From Streptomyces sp. Tu6071 (GTDB taxonomy: Bacteria > Actinomycetota > Actinomycetes > Streptomycetales > Streptomycetaceae), in contig NZ_CM001165.1 in NCBI RefSeq assembly GCF_000213055.1, forward strand, positions 992,001 to 1,056,000: a stretch of 64,000 bases of DNA, read 5' to 3'. Position numbers and translations under genes: made by a program. Below, piece after piece: positions 43,515 through 53,115 of the stretch. Within the stretch, counting starts at the first letter, position 1; each line of letters opens with the position of its first letter. Below the pieces are notes generated by a model. The model saw only the letters and a list, made by a program, of their open reading frames with translations. It was not told where the DNA came from and did not search any database.

Positions 43515-44072
43515 TCAGGGGCAGACGATCGCCCGCAGTTCCCTCTCCGCGGCGCGCAGGAGCGTCTCGTAGTCCGCCGACTCGTCGGCTGCCCACCGCT
43601 CCCCCGCGACCCGCACGATCGCCATGGCCGCGTCGGTCGCGAGGCGGGCGGACGCCGGGGGGTGCCCGCGGTTCTCCAGTGCCTTCTTGAGCGCCGCCGA
43701 CATGGAGGCCGTCTTGATCAGTTCGCGTTCGCGCAGGGGCGGGCTGGTCGCGATGACGGCGGCGCGGGCACGCAGGAACTCGCGGGGCCGGAAGACCTCG
43801 GGGGCCTTCGTGAAGGCGCGCAGGAGGGTGTCGAGCGGGGCCGTGCCCTCGGGGACCTCGGCGACCGCGGCGACGAGCAGTTCCTCCAGTTCCTGGCCGC
43901 CGCCGAACAGCGCCTCCCGCTTGTCCGTGTACCAGCGGTAGAAAGACCGTTCCGTCAGCCCCGCGCGGCGGGCGATCTCCGCGACCGTCGTGCGGTCGTA
44001 GCCCTGCTCCGTGAAGAGGTCGAGCGCCGCTCGTTCGAGCCGCCCGCGCGTATTGCCTTCCCAGCGTGCCAT
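43515..44072 (-). CDS. TetR-family repressor of divergent oxidoreductase
   Basis: A 185-residue TetR regulator. The helix-turn-helix region is RGRLERAALDLFTEQGYDRT then TVAEIARRAGLTERSFYRWY and TDKREALFGGGQEL. The C-terminal effector domain has LRARAAVIATSPPLRERELI and helices ending LLRAAERELRAIVCP. The ATG at 44072 follows TACACT by 6 nt with no ribosome site, so it is probably leaderless. It is divergent from a quinone-oxidoreductase-like gene, with two 23-bp operators between them, the classical arrangement for a repressor of a neighbouring detoxification gene. Confidence 0.9.
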   Translation of the reverse strand: MARWEGNTRGRLERAALDLFTEQGYDRTTVAEIARRAGLTERSFYRWYTDKREALFGGGQELEELLVAAVAEVPEGTAPLDTLLRAFTKAPEVFRPREFLRARAAVIATSPPLRERELIKTASMSAALKKALENRGHPPASARLATDAAMAIVRVAGERWAADESADYETLLRAAERELRAIVCP

Positions 44073-44078
44073 GGGGCC

Positions 44079-44084
44079 AGTGTA
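44079..44084 (-). promoter_or_regulatory. -10 element for leaderless TetR gene
   Basis: TACACT on the minus strand sits 6 nt before the ATG at 44072. The corresponding -35 region falls inside operator 44098-44120, so repressor binding would block it. Confidence 0.5.
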
Positions 44085-44097
44085 GGGAGATTCCCGA

Positions 44098-44120
44098 GTG
44101 ACAGCAGATACTGTCGTCAC
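44098..44120. promoter_or_regulatory. TetR operator 1
   Basis: A 23-bp imperfect palindrome: left half GTGACAGCAG, centre ATA, right half CTGTCGTCAC. It overlaps the -35 region of the TetR gene. Confidence 0.75.
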
Positions 44121-44134
44121 TTTGCTACGGTGGA

Positions 44135-44157
44135 GTGACGACAGCACCTGCTGTCAC
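44135..44157. promoter_or_regulatory. TetR operator 2
   Basis: A second 23-bp copy in inverted orientation: GTGACGACAG, centre CAC, CTGCTGTCAC. It begins 37 bp after operator 1 and lies 26 bp before the oxidoreductase ATG, where it would block that promoter or its early elongation. Confidence 0.75.
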
Positions 44158-44183
44158 TTCGGCGTACCCACCGGGAGACCCTC

Positions 44184-45119
44184 ATGCGTACTCTGCGCTT
44201 CCACACGCACGGACCCGCGCTCGACGTGATCCGGCTCGAAGAGGCCCCCGTGCCCGAGCCGGGGCCCGCGCAGATCCGCGTGGCCGTGACGATGTGCGGC
44301 CTGACACCGGCCGACTGGGCGCTCGCGGGCGGTCTCTTCGCCGGGGAGCTGCCGCGCGGGATCGGCCTGGAGGCCGCGGGCACGGTCGACGCGCTCGGCG
44401 CGGACGTGACCGGCGTCGCGGTCGGCGACGAGGTGTTCGGGCCCGTGCCCTTCACCGGACCGAGCGCGGGAGCGGCGGACCACGCCCTCCTGGACGTGTG
44501 GTTCCCCCGCCCGGAGAAGCTCGACCCGGCCGAGGCCGCCGCGCTCCCGATGGCCGTCGAGACCGCGCACCGGGGCCTCGCCGGGCTCGGCGTCACCGCG
44601 GACACCGCGCCGGGGCTGACCGTCCTGGTGCACGGCGCCGGTTCGACGGTCGGCCACGCCGCCGTGCAGATCGCGCTCCATCAGGGCGCGCGCGTCCTCG
44701 CGACCTCCGGGGAGAGGCGCGCGGAGGAGCTGCGCGGGCTCGGCGCGGAAGTCACCCCGTACGGCGAGGGCATGGCGGCCCGGGTACGGGAACTGGCCGG
44801 CGGCGACGTGGACCTGGCCCTCGACGCGGCGCCGCCCACCGGCGGGCTGCCGGAGCTGATCCGTACCGTCGCGGCACCGCGCGACGTCATGACGATGAGC
44901 GATTTCGCGGCGGCGGAGGAGCTGGGCGTGCGCTACCAGTTCGGCGAGGAGGGCAACACCTACCACCACCACGCCCTGCCGGTGTACGCGCGGCGGGCGG
45001 CCGAGGGACGCTTCGCGGTCCCGCTCGCGGGCGTCCACCCGCTGGAGGACTGGCGCACGGCGGCCGAGCGGAGCCTGTCGGGGAAGGCGGGCGGCAAGCT
45101 CGTGCTGCGGGTGCGCTGA
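44184..45119 (+). CDS. Zinc-type/quinone oxidoreductase (MDR family)
   Basis: A 311-residue medium-chain dehydrogenase/reductase. The GroES-like half has RLEEAPVPEPGPAQIRVAVT, GIGLEAAGTVDALGADVTGV and VGDEVFGPVPF. The NADPH-binding half has VLVHGAGSTVGHAAVQIALH and ARVLATSGERRAEELRGLGA. No structural-zinc Cys cluster is present, which points to the quinone oxidoreductase-like branch that reduces enones or quinones. The ATG is preceded by GGGAGA. Twin operators upstream put it under the divergent TetR protein, so induction by its own substrate is likely (inference). Confidence 0.9.
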   Translation: MRTLRFHTHGPALDVIRLEEAPVPEPGPAQIRVAVTMCGLTPADWALAGGLFAGELPRGIGLEAAGTVDALGADVTGVAVGDEVFGPVPFTGPSAGAADHALLDVWFPRPEKLDPAEAAALPMAVETAHRGLAGLGVTADTAPGLTVLVHGAGSTVGHAAVQIALHQGARVLATSGERRAEELRGLGAEVTPYGEGMAARVRELAGGDVDLALDAAPPTGGLPELIRTVAAPRDVMTMSDFAAAEELGVRYQFGEEGNTYHHHALPVYARRAAEGRFAVPLAGVHPLEDWRTAAERSLSGKAGGKLVLRVR

Positions 45120-45263
45120 GACGGGGTGGGGCGGCTCCGCCTCAGCTTCCGCTTCCGCCGGGGCGCCCGCGTGGGGTCCCCGCCTCCTCGCAAGAGCCCC
45201 CCGGCGTCCGGGCTCCGTCCGGCCGAACCCGCCGGTCAGGACAGACAGCGTGGAACCCGCCGG

Positions 45264-45803
45264 TCAGGACAGCGCGAACAGAGTGTCCTCGCCGAGCGCC
45301 CCGCTCCCCGGCACTCCCGTCGCCCCCGTCCGCCCCCGCTCGAAGGCGAGCAGCGCCTTCTTCGTGCCGACGCCGCCCGCGTACCCCGTCAGGCTTCCGT
45401 TCGCGCCGACGACGCGGTGGCAGGGGACGACGATGCTGATCGGGTTGCGGCCGTTGGCGAGGCCCACGGCGCGGGAGGCGCCGGGGTTGCCGAGTGCCGC
45501 GGCGAGCTGTCCGTAGCTGCGGGTCTCGCCGTACGGGATGCGGACGAGGGCGTCCCAGACGGTGCGCTGGAAGGGCGTGCCCGCCTGGTGCAGCGGGAGG
45601 TCGAACGTCGTGAGGTCGCCCGCGAAGTAGGCGGCGAGCTGGTCGAGCGCGGGCCCGAAGGGGCGGTCGTCGCGCTCGCCGAAGGTCTCCTCGGCGGGGC
45701 GGTGGCGGTGCTGCGGCAGGTAGAGGCCGCTGAGCACGCCGTCCGTGGCGACGAGGGTGAGGGTGCCGTAGGGGCTGTCGGTCAGGGTGTGCTGACGGCG
45801 CAC
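45264..45803 (-). CDS. ogt: Methylated-DNA-protein cysteine methyltransferase
   Basis: A 179-residue O6-alkylguanine-DNA alkyltransferase. The acceptor motif [20 protein letters not shown] is intact, with the Cys that takes the alkyl group and is not regenerated. The DNA-binding helix region [20 protein letters not shown] and [19 protein letters not shown] precede it. I prefer the GTG at 45803, which has GAGGA 10 nt upstream. GTG 45812 is in frame but sits next to that site. It lies about 30 nt after the AlkA-type gene on the same strand, forming an alkylation-repair operon. Confidence 0.93.
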   Translation of the reverse strand: MRRQHTLTDSPYGTLTLVATDGVLSGLYLPQHRHRPAEETFGERDDRPFGPALDQLAAYFAGDLTTFDLPLHQAGTPFQRTVWDALVRIPYGETRSYGQLAAALGNPGASRAVGLANGRNPISIVVPCHRVVGANGSLTGYAGGVGTKKALLAFERGRTGATGVPGSGALGEDTLFALS

Positions 45804-45833
45804 GGGAAACACTTCCTCAGGCAGGTGGGGGGA

Positions 45834-47375
45834 TCAGGAACCGGGCATGACGTTGATGGGGTGCGTGGACGTCGCCCACAGGTACTGCGTCGCGTAGGCG
45901 CGCCAGGGGCGCCAGGCGGCGGCGCGGCGGGTGAGCGCCGCCGGGGTGGCTGGCAGGCCGAGCGCTTCGGCGGCCTGGCGGACGCCGAGATCGGTGACGG
46001 GGAAGGCGTCGGGGTCGCCGAGCGCCCGCATGGCGATGACCTCGACGGTCCAGGGGCCGATGCCGGGCAGCTCGGCGAGCCGCGCGCGGGCGAGGTCCCA
46101 GTCGCTGTCCGCGCCGAGCGCGAGCGTGCCTCCGGCGAGCGCGTCGACGAGGCCCGTGAGGGTGCGGCGGCGGCTGCGCGGCATGGCGAGTTGTTCGGGG
46201 TCGAGCGCGGCGAGCGCGGCCGGGCCGGGGAAGAGGTGGGTGAGGCCGCCGTCCGGGTCGTCGACCGGGGTGCCGTACGAGGCGGCCAGGCGTCCCGCGT
46301 GGGTGCGGGCCGCGGCGGTGGAGACCTGTTGCCCGAGCACGGCCCGTACCGCGAACTCGGCCTCGTCCGTCGTCCTCGGGACGCGGCGCCCGGGGGCCTT
46401 GCGCACGAGCGGCGCGAGGTCCGGGTCGGCCGCGAGGACCGTGTCGACGGCCTCGGGGTCCGCGTCGAGGTCGAGGAGGCGGCGGCAGCGGCTGATCGCG
46501 GCGGGCAGGTCGCGCAGCTCGCGCAGCCGCAGGCGGCAGTCCACGTACTCCGGCAGGGGGCTCAGCGCGACGATGCCGGGCCCGTGCGGGAGGTCGAGGG
46601 TGCGGCGGTAGGCGCCGTCGCGCCACTCCTCGACGCCGGGCACGGCGGTCGCGGCGAGGTGGCCGAAGAGGTTGTCGGGCGTGAAGGGGCCGCGCAGCGG
46701 GAGGCGGAGCCGTACGGTGCCCGCGCCGGGCTCGGCGGTGCCCCCGGCGCGGGCGCGCAGGGCGGAGGGGGCGAGGGCGTAGACCTCCTGGACGGTCTCG
46801 TTGAAGGTGCGGATCGAGGAGAAGCCGGAGGCGAAGGCGATGTCGGCCATCGGCAGCGTCGTCGTCTCGACGAGCAGGCGCGCGGTCTGCGCGCGCTGGG
46901 CGCGGGCGAGGGCGAGCGGGCCCGCGCCGAGTTCGGCGTTGAGCTGGCGCTCGACCTGGCGGGCGCTGTAGCCGAGGCGTGCGGCGAGCCCGGGGACGCC
47001 CTCGCGGTCCACGACGCCGTCCGCGACGAGCCGCATGGCGCGGGCGACGAGGTCGGCGCGGTGGTTCCACTCGGGCGAGCCGGGGCTCGCGTCGGGGCGG
47101 CACCGCTTGCAGGCGCGGAAACCGGCCTGCTGGCAGGCGGCGGCGCTCGGCAGGAAGACCATGTTCTCGGGCCGGGGCGTGAGCGCCGGGCAGCTCGGGC
47201 GGCAGTAGATGCCGGTCGACGTGACGGCGGTGAAGAACCACCCGTCGAACCGCGCGTCCCGCGAGCGCACCGCCCGCACGCACCGGTCCCGGTCCGCGTG
47301 CAGACCGCCCTGCGGGCCGCCGACGACGGCGCTGGTCACGGCGGCTTCCGGGGCCGCCCCTGGAGTGGCTGACAT
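45834..47375 (-). CDS. alkA: Ada-N/AraC/AlkA fusion: DNA-3-methyladenine glycosylase 2
   Basis: A 513-residue three-part protein. Residues about 28-105 are an Ada metal-binding domain with four Cys: GIYCRPSCPA and ACKRCRPDA, which in Ada accept a methyl from phosphotriesters. Residues about 108-205 are an AraC helix-turn-helix (LAARLGYSARQVERQL, MADIAFASGFSSIRTFNETV). The rest is AlkA: EFAVRAVLGQQVSTAAARTH, helix-hairpin-helix LAELPGIGPWTVEVIAMRAL and catalytic Asp in FPVTDLGVRQA. It would sense methylation, activate its operon and excise alkylated bases. Together with ogt it replaces a separate Ada. Confidence 0.93.
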   Translation of the reverse strand: MSATPGAAPEAAVTSAVVGGPQGGLHADRDRCVRAVRSRDARFDGWFFTAVTSTGIYCRPSCPALTPRPENMVFLPSAAACQQAGFRACKRCRPDASPGSPEWNHRADLVARAMRLVADGVVDREGVPGLAARLGYSARQVERQLNAELGAGPLALARAQRAQTARLLVETTTLPMADIAFASGFSSIRTFNETVQEVYALAPSALRARAGGTAEPGAGTVRLRLPLRGPFTPDNLFGHLAATAVPGVEEWRDGAYRRTLDLPHGPGIVALSPLPEYVDCRLRLRELRDLPAAISRCRRLLDLDADPEAVDTVLAADPDLAPLVRKAPGRRVPRTTDEAEFAVRAVLGQQVSTAAARTHAGRLAASYGTPVDDPDGGLTHLFPGPAALAALDPEQLAMPRSRRRTLTGLVDALAGGTLALGADSDWDLARARLAELPGIGPWTVEVIAMRALGDPDAFPVTDLGVRQAAEALGLPATPAALTRRAAAWRPWRAYATQYLWATSTHPINVMPGS

Positions 47376-47744
47376 GCCTCAAGCATGCGACATCCCCGGG
47401 GGCGGAGCTGGCGGAAATCCGACATGACGATGCGCGGACCCCCGGCGGACGGGCCCCCGGAGCGGCTGTCCCCGGCCTCGCGGTCCGCCACCCGTACCGC
47501 GCCTCGCCCGCCACCGGCTGACGCGCGGACCCCGCCGCTGTCCGGGCGTCCTCGCACCGCACGGTCCGCCGCGATCCCCCGCGAATGCGTCCTTCTCGCC
47601 CGCGCCCCCGGAACAAGGCGTTCCGTGCTCCCCCCGTCACACGCAGGAAACCCCGCCACCACCTCTTTACAACGATGTAATCCGAGTGCTGACATGTGAT
47701 CCCACCAAGTGATGTCCCAAGTGGTGTCCCCGCGAGGAGAGTTC
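47376..47744. other. 369-nt gap with promoter region of the GH2 operon
   Basis: 47376-47660 is GC-rich spacer with no convincing gene on either strand. The last 90 nt turn AT-richer and carry the operator at 47667-47680 and a spaced GACAT/ATGTC dyad (about 47690-47716), then the AGGAGA site of the GH2 gene. Confidence 0.6.
47667..47680. promoter_or_regulatory. LacI-type operator candidate
   Basis: TTACAACGATGTAA has 5-bp inverted arms around ACGA, close to the TTACAACGTTGTAA-like sites used by streptomycete LacI-family sugar regulators (from memory). It lies 65 nt before the GH2 start. The matching regulator gene is not in the window. Confidence 0.55.
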
Positions 47745-49631
47745 ATGCCCGAGTACGACGGCATCTGTCCGCATCCGCTCGACGCCGGCCCCGACGTGCC
47801 CCGGCCCGAGTACCCGCGCCCCTCGTTCGCGCGTACGGAGTGGCTGAATCTCAACGGCACGTGGGAGTTCGCGCGCGACCCCGGTGACAGCGGCCTCGAA
47901 CGCGGGCTCGTCGGCCAGGAGCTGCCCGAGCGGATCACGGTGCCGTTCTGCCCCGAGTCCGAGTTGTCCGGGATCGGGGACACCGATTTCCTGCACGCGG
48001 TGTGGTACCGCCGTACCGTGACGATCCCCGCCGCGTGGGCCGGGCGGCGCCCGGTGCTGCACTTCGGCGCCGTCGACCACGACGCGACGGTGTGGGTCAA
48101 CGGCACCGAAGTGGCCCGCCACAGCGGGGGTTTCACCCCGTTCAGCGCGGATCTGGGCGGGATCGTCGCGGCGGGCGAGGAGGCGGTGGTCGTCGTACGG
48201 GCGCGGGACGCCGCGCACGGGCCGCAGGCGCGCGGCAAGCAGTCCACCGAGTACGCCAACCACGCGTGCAACTACACGCGCGTGACGGGGATCTGGCAGA
48301 CGGTGTGGCTCGAACCCGTCGCCGACGTGCACCTGCGCCGCCCGCGCGTCACGCCCGACCTCGCGGGCGGCTGCTTCCACCTTGAGCTGCCGCTCTCCGC
48401 CAACCGCCCGGGGCACCGCGTGCGGGCGCGGCTGCTCGACGCCGAGGGAACGGTCGCGCAGGCCGCCGTACGGGCCGATCTCGACCTCGCGCCGCGCCTC
48501 GTCCTCGCCGTGCCGCCCGCGCGGCGGCGCACGTGGTCGCCCGGGGACCCGCACCTGTACCAGGTGCTGCTCGAAGTGACCGACGCGGCGGGCGAGGTCG
48601 TCGACCGGGCCGTGTGCACGGCGGGGCTGCGCGCGGTCTCGCTCGACGGGAAGCGGTTCCTGCTCAACGGCGAGCCGGTCTTCCAGCGCCTCGTGCTCGA
48701 CCAGGGCTGGTACCCGGACGGCCTCATGACGGCCCCGGACGACGCGGCGCTCGTGCGGGACATCGAGCTGTCCCTCGCCGCCGGTTTCAACGGGGCGCGG
48801 CTGCACCAGAAGGTCTTCGAGGAGCGCTTCCTGTGGCACGCCGACCGGCTCGGCTACCTCGTGTGGGGCGAGTTCGGCGACTGGGGCGCCCACACGGGCG
48901 GCGGCACGGCCTGGGACAACCAGCAGCCGACGGCCGGTTTCGTGCACCAGTGGCTGGAGGCCGTCGAGCGGGACCAGGCGCACCCCTCGATCGTCGGCTG
49001 GTGCCCGCTCAACGAGACGCACCAGCTCCTCCACGACCGCCGCACCCAACTCGACGACGTGACACGGGCGATGTTCCTCGCGACGAAGGCCGCCGACTCC
49101 TCGCGCCCGGTCATCGACGCCTCCGGCTACGCGCACCGCGTCGCCGAGACCGACGTGTACGACTCGCACAGCTACGAGCAGGACCCCGCCGCCTTCGCGA
49201 AGCAGATGGCGGGGCTCGCGGAGGACACTCCGTTCGTCAACCCCGAGGACCAGGAGCCGGATCGGGTGTGGTCGCTCCCGTATCGCGGACAGCCCTACTT
49301 CGTCAGCGAGTTCGGCGGCATCTGGTGGAACCCGGAGGAGGCCGCGGCGGCGGGCGAGGACCGCGACGTGTCGTGGGGATACGGGCAACGGCCGCGCGAC
49401 GAGGAGGAGTTCCACGCGCGCTTCACGGGGCTCACGGGCGTCCTCCTCGACGACCCGCTCATGTTCGGCTACTGCTACACGCAGCTCACCGACGTCTTCC
49501 AGGAGCAGAACGGCGTCTACCGCTTCGACCGCTCGGACAAGCTCGACGTGAGCCGGGTGCGGGAGGCCCAACTGCGTCCCGCCGCCTACGAGCTGGGCGC
49601 GACGGCGGACGCCGCCGGAGAGGAGCGGTGA
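47745..49631 (+). CDS. Glycoside hydrolase family 2 protein
   Basis: A 628-residue GH2 enzyme. The sugar-binding jelly-roll has RTEWLNLNGTWEFARDP and YRRTVTIPAAWAGRRPVLHF, an Ig-like domain follows, and the TIM barrel has GFNGARLHQKVFEERFLWHA, the acid/base Glu in VGWCPLNETHQLLHDRR and the nucleophile Glu in PYFVSEFGGIWWNPEEA. Members are beta-galactosidases, glucuronidases or mannosidases. The length of 628 fits short beta-glucuronidase/galactosidase-like types. There is no signal peptide, so it hydrolyses imported glycosides. The ATG has AGGAGA upstream. It is first gene of the operon with the CUT1 importer and overlaps the binding-protein gene by 4 nt. Confidence 0.92.
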   Translation: MPEYDGICPHPLDAGPDVPRPEYPRPSFARTEWLNLNGTWEFARDPGDSGLERGLVGQELPERITVPFCPESELSGIGDTDFLHAVWYRRTVTIPAAWAGRRPVLHFGAVDHDATVWVNGTEVARHSGGFTPFSADLGGIVAAGEEAVVVVRARDAAHGPQARGKQSTEYANHACNYTRVTGIWQTVWLEPVADVHLRRPRVTPDLAGGCFHLELPLSANRPGHRVRARLLDAEGTVAQAAVRADLDLAPRLVLAVPPARRRTWSPGDPHLYQVLLEVTDAAGEVVDRAVCTAGLRAVSLDGKRFLLNGEPVFQRLVLDQGWYPDGLMTAPDDAALVRDIELSLAAGFNGARLHQKVFEERFLWHADRLGYLVWGEFGDWGAHTGGGTAWDNQQPTAGFVHQWLEAVERDQAHPSIVGWCPLNETHQLLHDRRTQLDDVTRAMFLATKAADSSRPVIDASGYAHRVAETDVYDSHSYEQDPAAFAKQMAGLAEDTPFVNPEDQEPDRVWSLPYRGQPYFVSEFGGIWWNPEEAAAAGEDRDVSWGYGQRPRDEEEFHARFTGLTGVLLDDPLMFGYCYTQLTDVFQEQNGVYRFDRSDKLDVSRVREAQLRPAAYELGATADAAGEER

Positions 49632-50938
49632 GCGTGACGACCACCAGACGCGGTCTGCTGCGCGGCGCCGTCGCCGGGCTCTCGGCCGCCGCTCTCGCCC
49701 CCGCCCTCGCCGCCTGCGGCTCGGTGGCGGGCTCGGTGTCCTCCTCGGCGGGCAAGGTGCGCTTCTGGCACCTCTTCCAGGGCGGTGACGGGGCGCTCAT
49801 GCGCCGGATGCTCGCGAAGGTGCGCGCGGACGTCCCCGGCCTCGACCCCGAGGACACCGTCCTGGACTGGGGCGCCGCGTACTACACGAAGCTCGCGATG
49901 GCCTCGGCGGGCGGCCGGGCCCCCGACCTCGCGATCATGCACCTCTCGCGGCTCGCCGGATACGCGCCGGGCGGGCTGCTCGACCCCTGGGACACCGCGC
50001 TCCTCGAGGAGTTCGGCGTCCCGCAGGCGCGCATCAACCCGCGCGTGCGCGCGCTCGGGCGGTTCGAGAAGCAGCCGTACGCGATCCCCTTCGACACGCA
50101 CCCCTTCGTCGTCTTCTACGACCGCACCGTCATGGACAAGGCCGGGCTGCTCGACAGCGACGGGCGGCTCCTGCCGCCCGAGTCACCCGCGCACTTCCTG
50201 GAGATGGCCGAGCGCCTGCGCGAGCGGAAGGGCAAACTGGGCCCGATCATGGGCCTGTTCAACGACACGGCGCAGGCGTGGCGCATGTTCTGGGGCCTCT
50301 ACAGCCAGACCGGCGGCGCCTTCGACCTCTCGGGCCGGAAGCCGGGCGTCGACCGGGACAAGATGGTCGAGGTGGTGGAGTTCTTCCAGAAGGTGGCCGT
50401 CGACTCGCGGTCGATGGACTACCCCGCCGGGGTCGCCGCCTTCACCACCGGGCAGTCGCCCTTCATCTTCTCGGGCGAGTGGGAACTCCCCACGTTCCAG
50501 GGCGCGAAGTTCGACCTCGGGGCCTCCCCGATGCCGACGCTGTTCGGCTCCCCGGCCTCGTACGCCGACAGCCACTCCTTCGTGCTGCCGCACCAGGACA
50601 ACGCCGACGAGGGACGGCGGCGCGCCGCCCATCAGCTCGTGGCCGAACTCCTCAAGGGCAGCATGACGTGGGCGCAGGCGGGCCACATCCCCGCCTACCT
50701 GCCGGTCGTCGGGTCGAAGGCGTACGCGAAGCTCGACCCGCAGTCCTCGTACGCCCCGGCGGCGGAACACCCCGCGATCGACCCGCCCGCGTGGTTCACC
50801 GGCGCCGGATCGGACTTCCAGGCGCGCATGTGCAGCGCCCTCCAGCAGGGGATGCGCGGTGCCGACTCCGCGAAGGGGACGGTGGCCGAGATGCTCTCCG
50901 GCCTCGACTTCTTCCTCTCCAAGCCCAATCCGGCCTGA
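49628..50938 (+). CDS. Extracellular sugar-binding lipoprotein (CUT1 ABC)
   Basis: A 436-residue family 1 solute-binding protein. The signal carries a twin-arginine motif, TTTRRGLLRGAVAGLSAAAL, and a lipobox ALAAC, so it is probably folded, Tat-exported and lipidated. Binding-protein blocks: VRFWHLFQGGDGALMRRML, APDLAIMHLSRLAGYAPGGL, YAIPFDTHPFVVFYDRTVMD, FTTGQSPFIFSGEWELPTFQ and SYADSHSFVLPHQDNADEGR. The start is the GTG that overlaps the GH2 stop (GTG 49634 is an alternative). It captures the oligosaccharide or glycoside that the coupled GH2 enzyme later cleaves. Confidence 0.93.
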   Translation: MSVTTTRRGLLRGAVAGLSAAALAPALAACGSVAGSVSSSAGKVRFWHLFQGGDGALMRRMLAKVRADVPGLDPEDTVLDWGAAYYTKLAMASAGGRAPDLAIMHLSRLAGYAPGGLLDPWDTALLEEFGVPQARINPRVRALGRFEKQPYAIPFDTHPFVVFYDRTVMDKAGLLDSDGRLLPPESPAHFLEMAERLRERKGKLGPIMGLFNDTAQAWRMFWGLYSQTGGAFDLSGRKPGVDRDKMVEVVEFFQKVAVDSRSMDYPAGVAAFTTGQSPFIFSGEWELPTFQGAKFDLGASPMPTLFGSPASYADSHSFVLPHQDNADEGRRRAAHQLVAELLKGSMTWAQAGHIPAYLPVVGSKAYAKLDPQSSYAPAAEHPAIDPPAWFTGAGSDFQARMCSALQQGMRGADSAKGTVAEMLSGLDFFLSKPNPA

Positions 50939-50961
50939 CCGGGACAGAAAGGCGCTCAACG

Positions 50962-51924
50962 ATGAGTACGGTCCCCACCACGGGCCCGGCGAGCCTCGCC
51001 CCCGAACCCGCCCACGCCGCGGACGCTCCCGCCGCGTCCCCGCGCGCCTCCGGAACCCGCTCCCGCCGGGGCGGTTCGGGCGGCCTCTTCGTCGCCCCGT
51101 TCATGATCTTCTTCGGGCTCTTCCTGCTCGTCCCGCTCGTCTACGGGCTCTGGATGAGCTTCACGGACGCGAGCCTGACCGGACACGGCGACAGCTCCTT
51201 CGCCGGGCTCGGCAACTACGCCGAGGCGCTCACCGACTCCGAGGTGTGGAAGAGCCTCGGCAACACCGCCGTCTTCACGGTGCTCTCCTCCGTACCGCTC
51301 GTCGTGCTCGCGCTCGCGATGGCGCTGCTCGTGCACGCGAACCTGCCGGGGCAGTGGCTGTGGCGGTTCGCGTTCTTCGCGCCGTACGTGCTGCCCGTCG
51401 CCGTCGTGTGGCAGGTGTGGTCGATGATGTTCCAGCCGGATCTGGGGCTCGTCAACAACTTCCTGGGCGCGCTCGGCCTGGACAGCGTCGGCTGGCTCGT
51501 CGACGAGAAGTGGGCGATGTACGCGGTCGTCCTCGTCACGGTGTGGTGGACGGCGGGCTTCAACTTCCTGCTCTACCTCGCCGCGCTCCAGGCCGTACCG
51601 GACCACCTCTACGAGGCCGCCGCGCTCGACGGCGCGGGCGCCTGGCGCCGCCTGTGGTCCATCACGCTGCCCCAGCTCAGGCGCACGACGGGCCTCATCG
51701 CCGTGCTCCAGGTCCTCGCCTCGCTCAAGGTGTTCGACCAGATCTACCTGCTGACGCGCGGCGGCCCGAACGGCTCGACGCGGCCGATCCTGGAGTACAT
51801 CTACGACACCGGGTTCACCGGGTACCGGCTCGGCTACGCCTCGGCCATCTCGTACGTCTTCTTCGCGATCCTCGTCATCCTGTCGCTCGCGCAGTTCAAG
51901 ATCTTCTCGCGCAAGGAGGCGTGA
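50962..51924 (+). CDS. Sugar ABC transporter permease (MalF-like)
   Basis: A 320-residue CUT1 permease with a 40-residue basic N-terminus and six membrane helices, starting FVAPFMIFFGLFLLVPLVYG. The EAA loop that docks the ATPase is DHLYEAAALDGAGAWRRLWS followed by ITLPQLRRTTGLIAVLQVL (E-A-A-x3-G-A). It belongs with the next gene, 3 nt downstream, as a MalF/MalG-type pair. No ATPase gene is present, as is usual for streptomycete CUT1 systems, which share MsiK. Confidence 0.94.
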   Translation: MSTVPTTGPASLAPEPAHAADAPAASPRASGTRSRRGGSGGLFVAPFMIFFGLFLLVPLVYGLWMSFTDASLTGHGDSSFAGLGNYAEALTDSEVWKSLGNTAVFTVLSSVPLVVLALAMALLVHANLPGQWLWRFAFFAPYVLPVAVVWQVWSMMFQPDLGLVNNFLGALGLDSVGWLVDEKWAMYAVVLVTVWWTAGFNFLLYLAALQAVPDHLYEAAALDGAGAWRRLWSITLPQLRRTTGLIAVLQVLASLKVFDQIYLLTRGGPNGSTRPILEYIYDTGFTGYRLGYASAISYVFFAILVILSLAQFKIFSRKEA

Positions 51925-51927
51925 CAC

Positions 51928-52869
<942 letters not shown>

Positions 52870-52870
52870 G

Positions 52871-53060
52871 CGCGCGCCGTACGGGGGCGGGGCGGCCCGG
52901 GGATCGCGCGCCGTACGGGGGGGGACGGCCCGGGGATCGCGCGCCGTACGGGGGGGGACGGGCCCGGGGCGCCCGCGCCGTACGGGGCGGGGCGAGGTCC
53001 GGGGGCCGCACTCCGTACGGGGGTCGGAGCGAGCCCGGGGGCCGCGCCCCCTCCCCCGTA
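52871..53060. repeat. 33-34-bp tandem repeat block
   Basis: Four copies of GCGCGCCGTACGGGGG-type units, each ending near GGCCCGGGGATC, begin at 52872, 52906, 52939 and about 52973. Degenerate copies continue to about 53060. It lies between the permease gene and the GNAT gene. It has CGTACGGG cores and is not a CRISPR array, since there are no unique spacers. Confidence 0.8.
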
Positions 53061-53103
53061 CGGCGTTCTCGCTGGTCCCGGGCACCGCCCGCGACCGGTC
53101 GGA

Positions 53104-53109
53104 TAGCCT
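53104..53109 (+). promoter_or_regulatory. -10 element for leaderless GNAT gene
   Basis: TAGCCT lies 6 nt before the ATG at 53116 with no ribosome site, matching the other leaderless candidates in the window. Confidence 0.5.
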
Positions 53110-53115
53110 CCCGGC

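Noticed and set aside
47376..47640. Possible small genes in the gap before the GH2 operon
   Set aside because: All frames are short, Pro/Arg-rich and lack ribosome sites.
52871..53060. Tandem repeats considered as a CRISPR array
   Set aside because: Copies abut with no unique spacers, and no cas genes are in the window.
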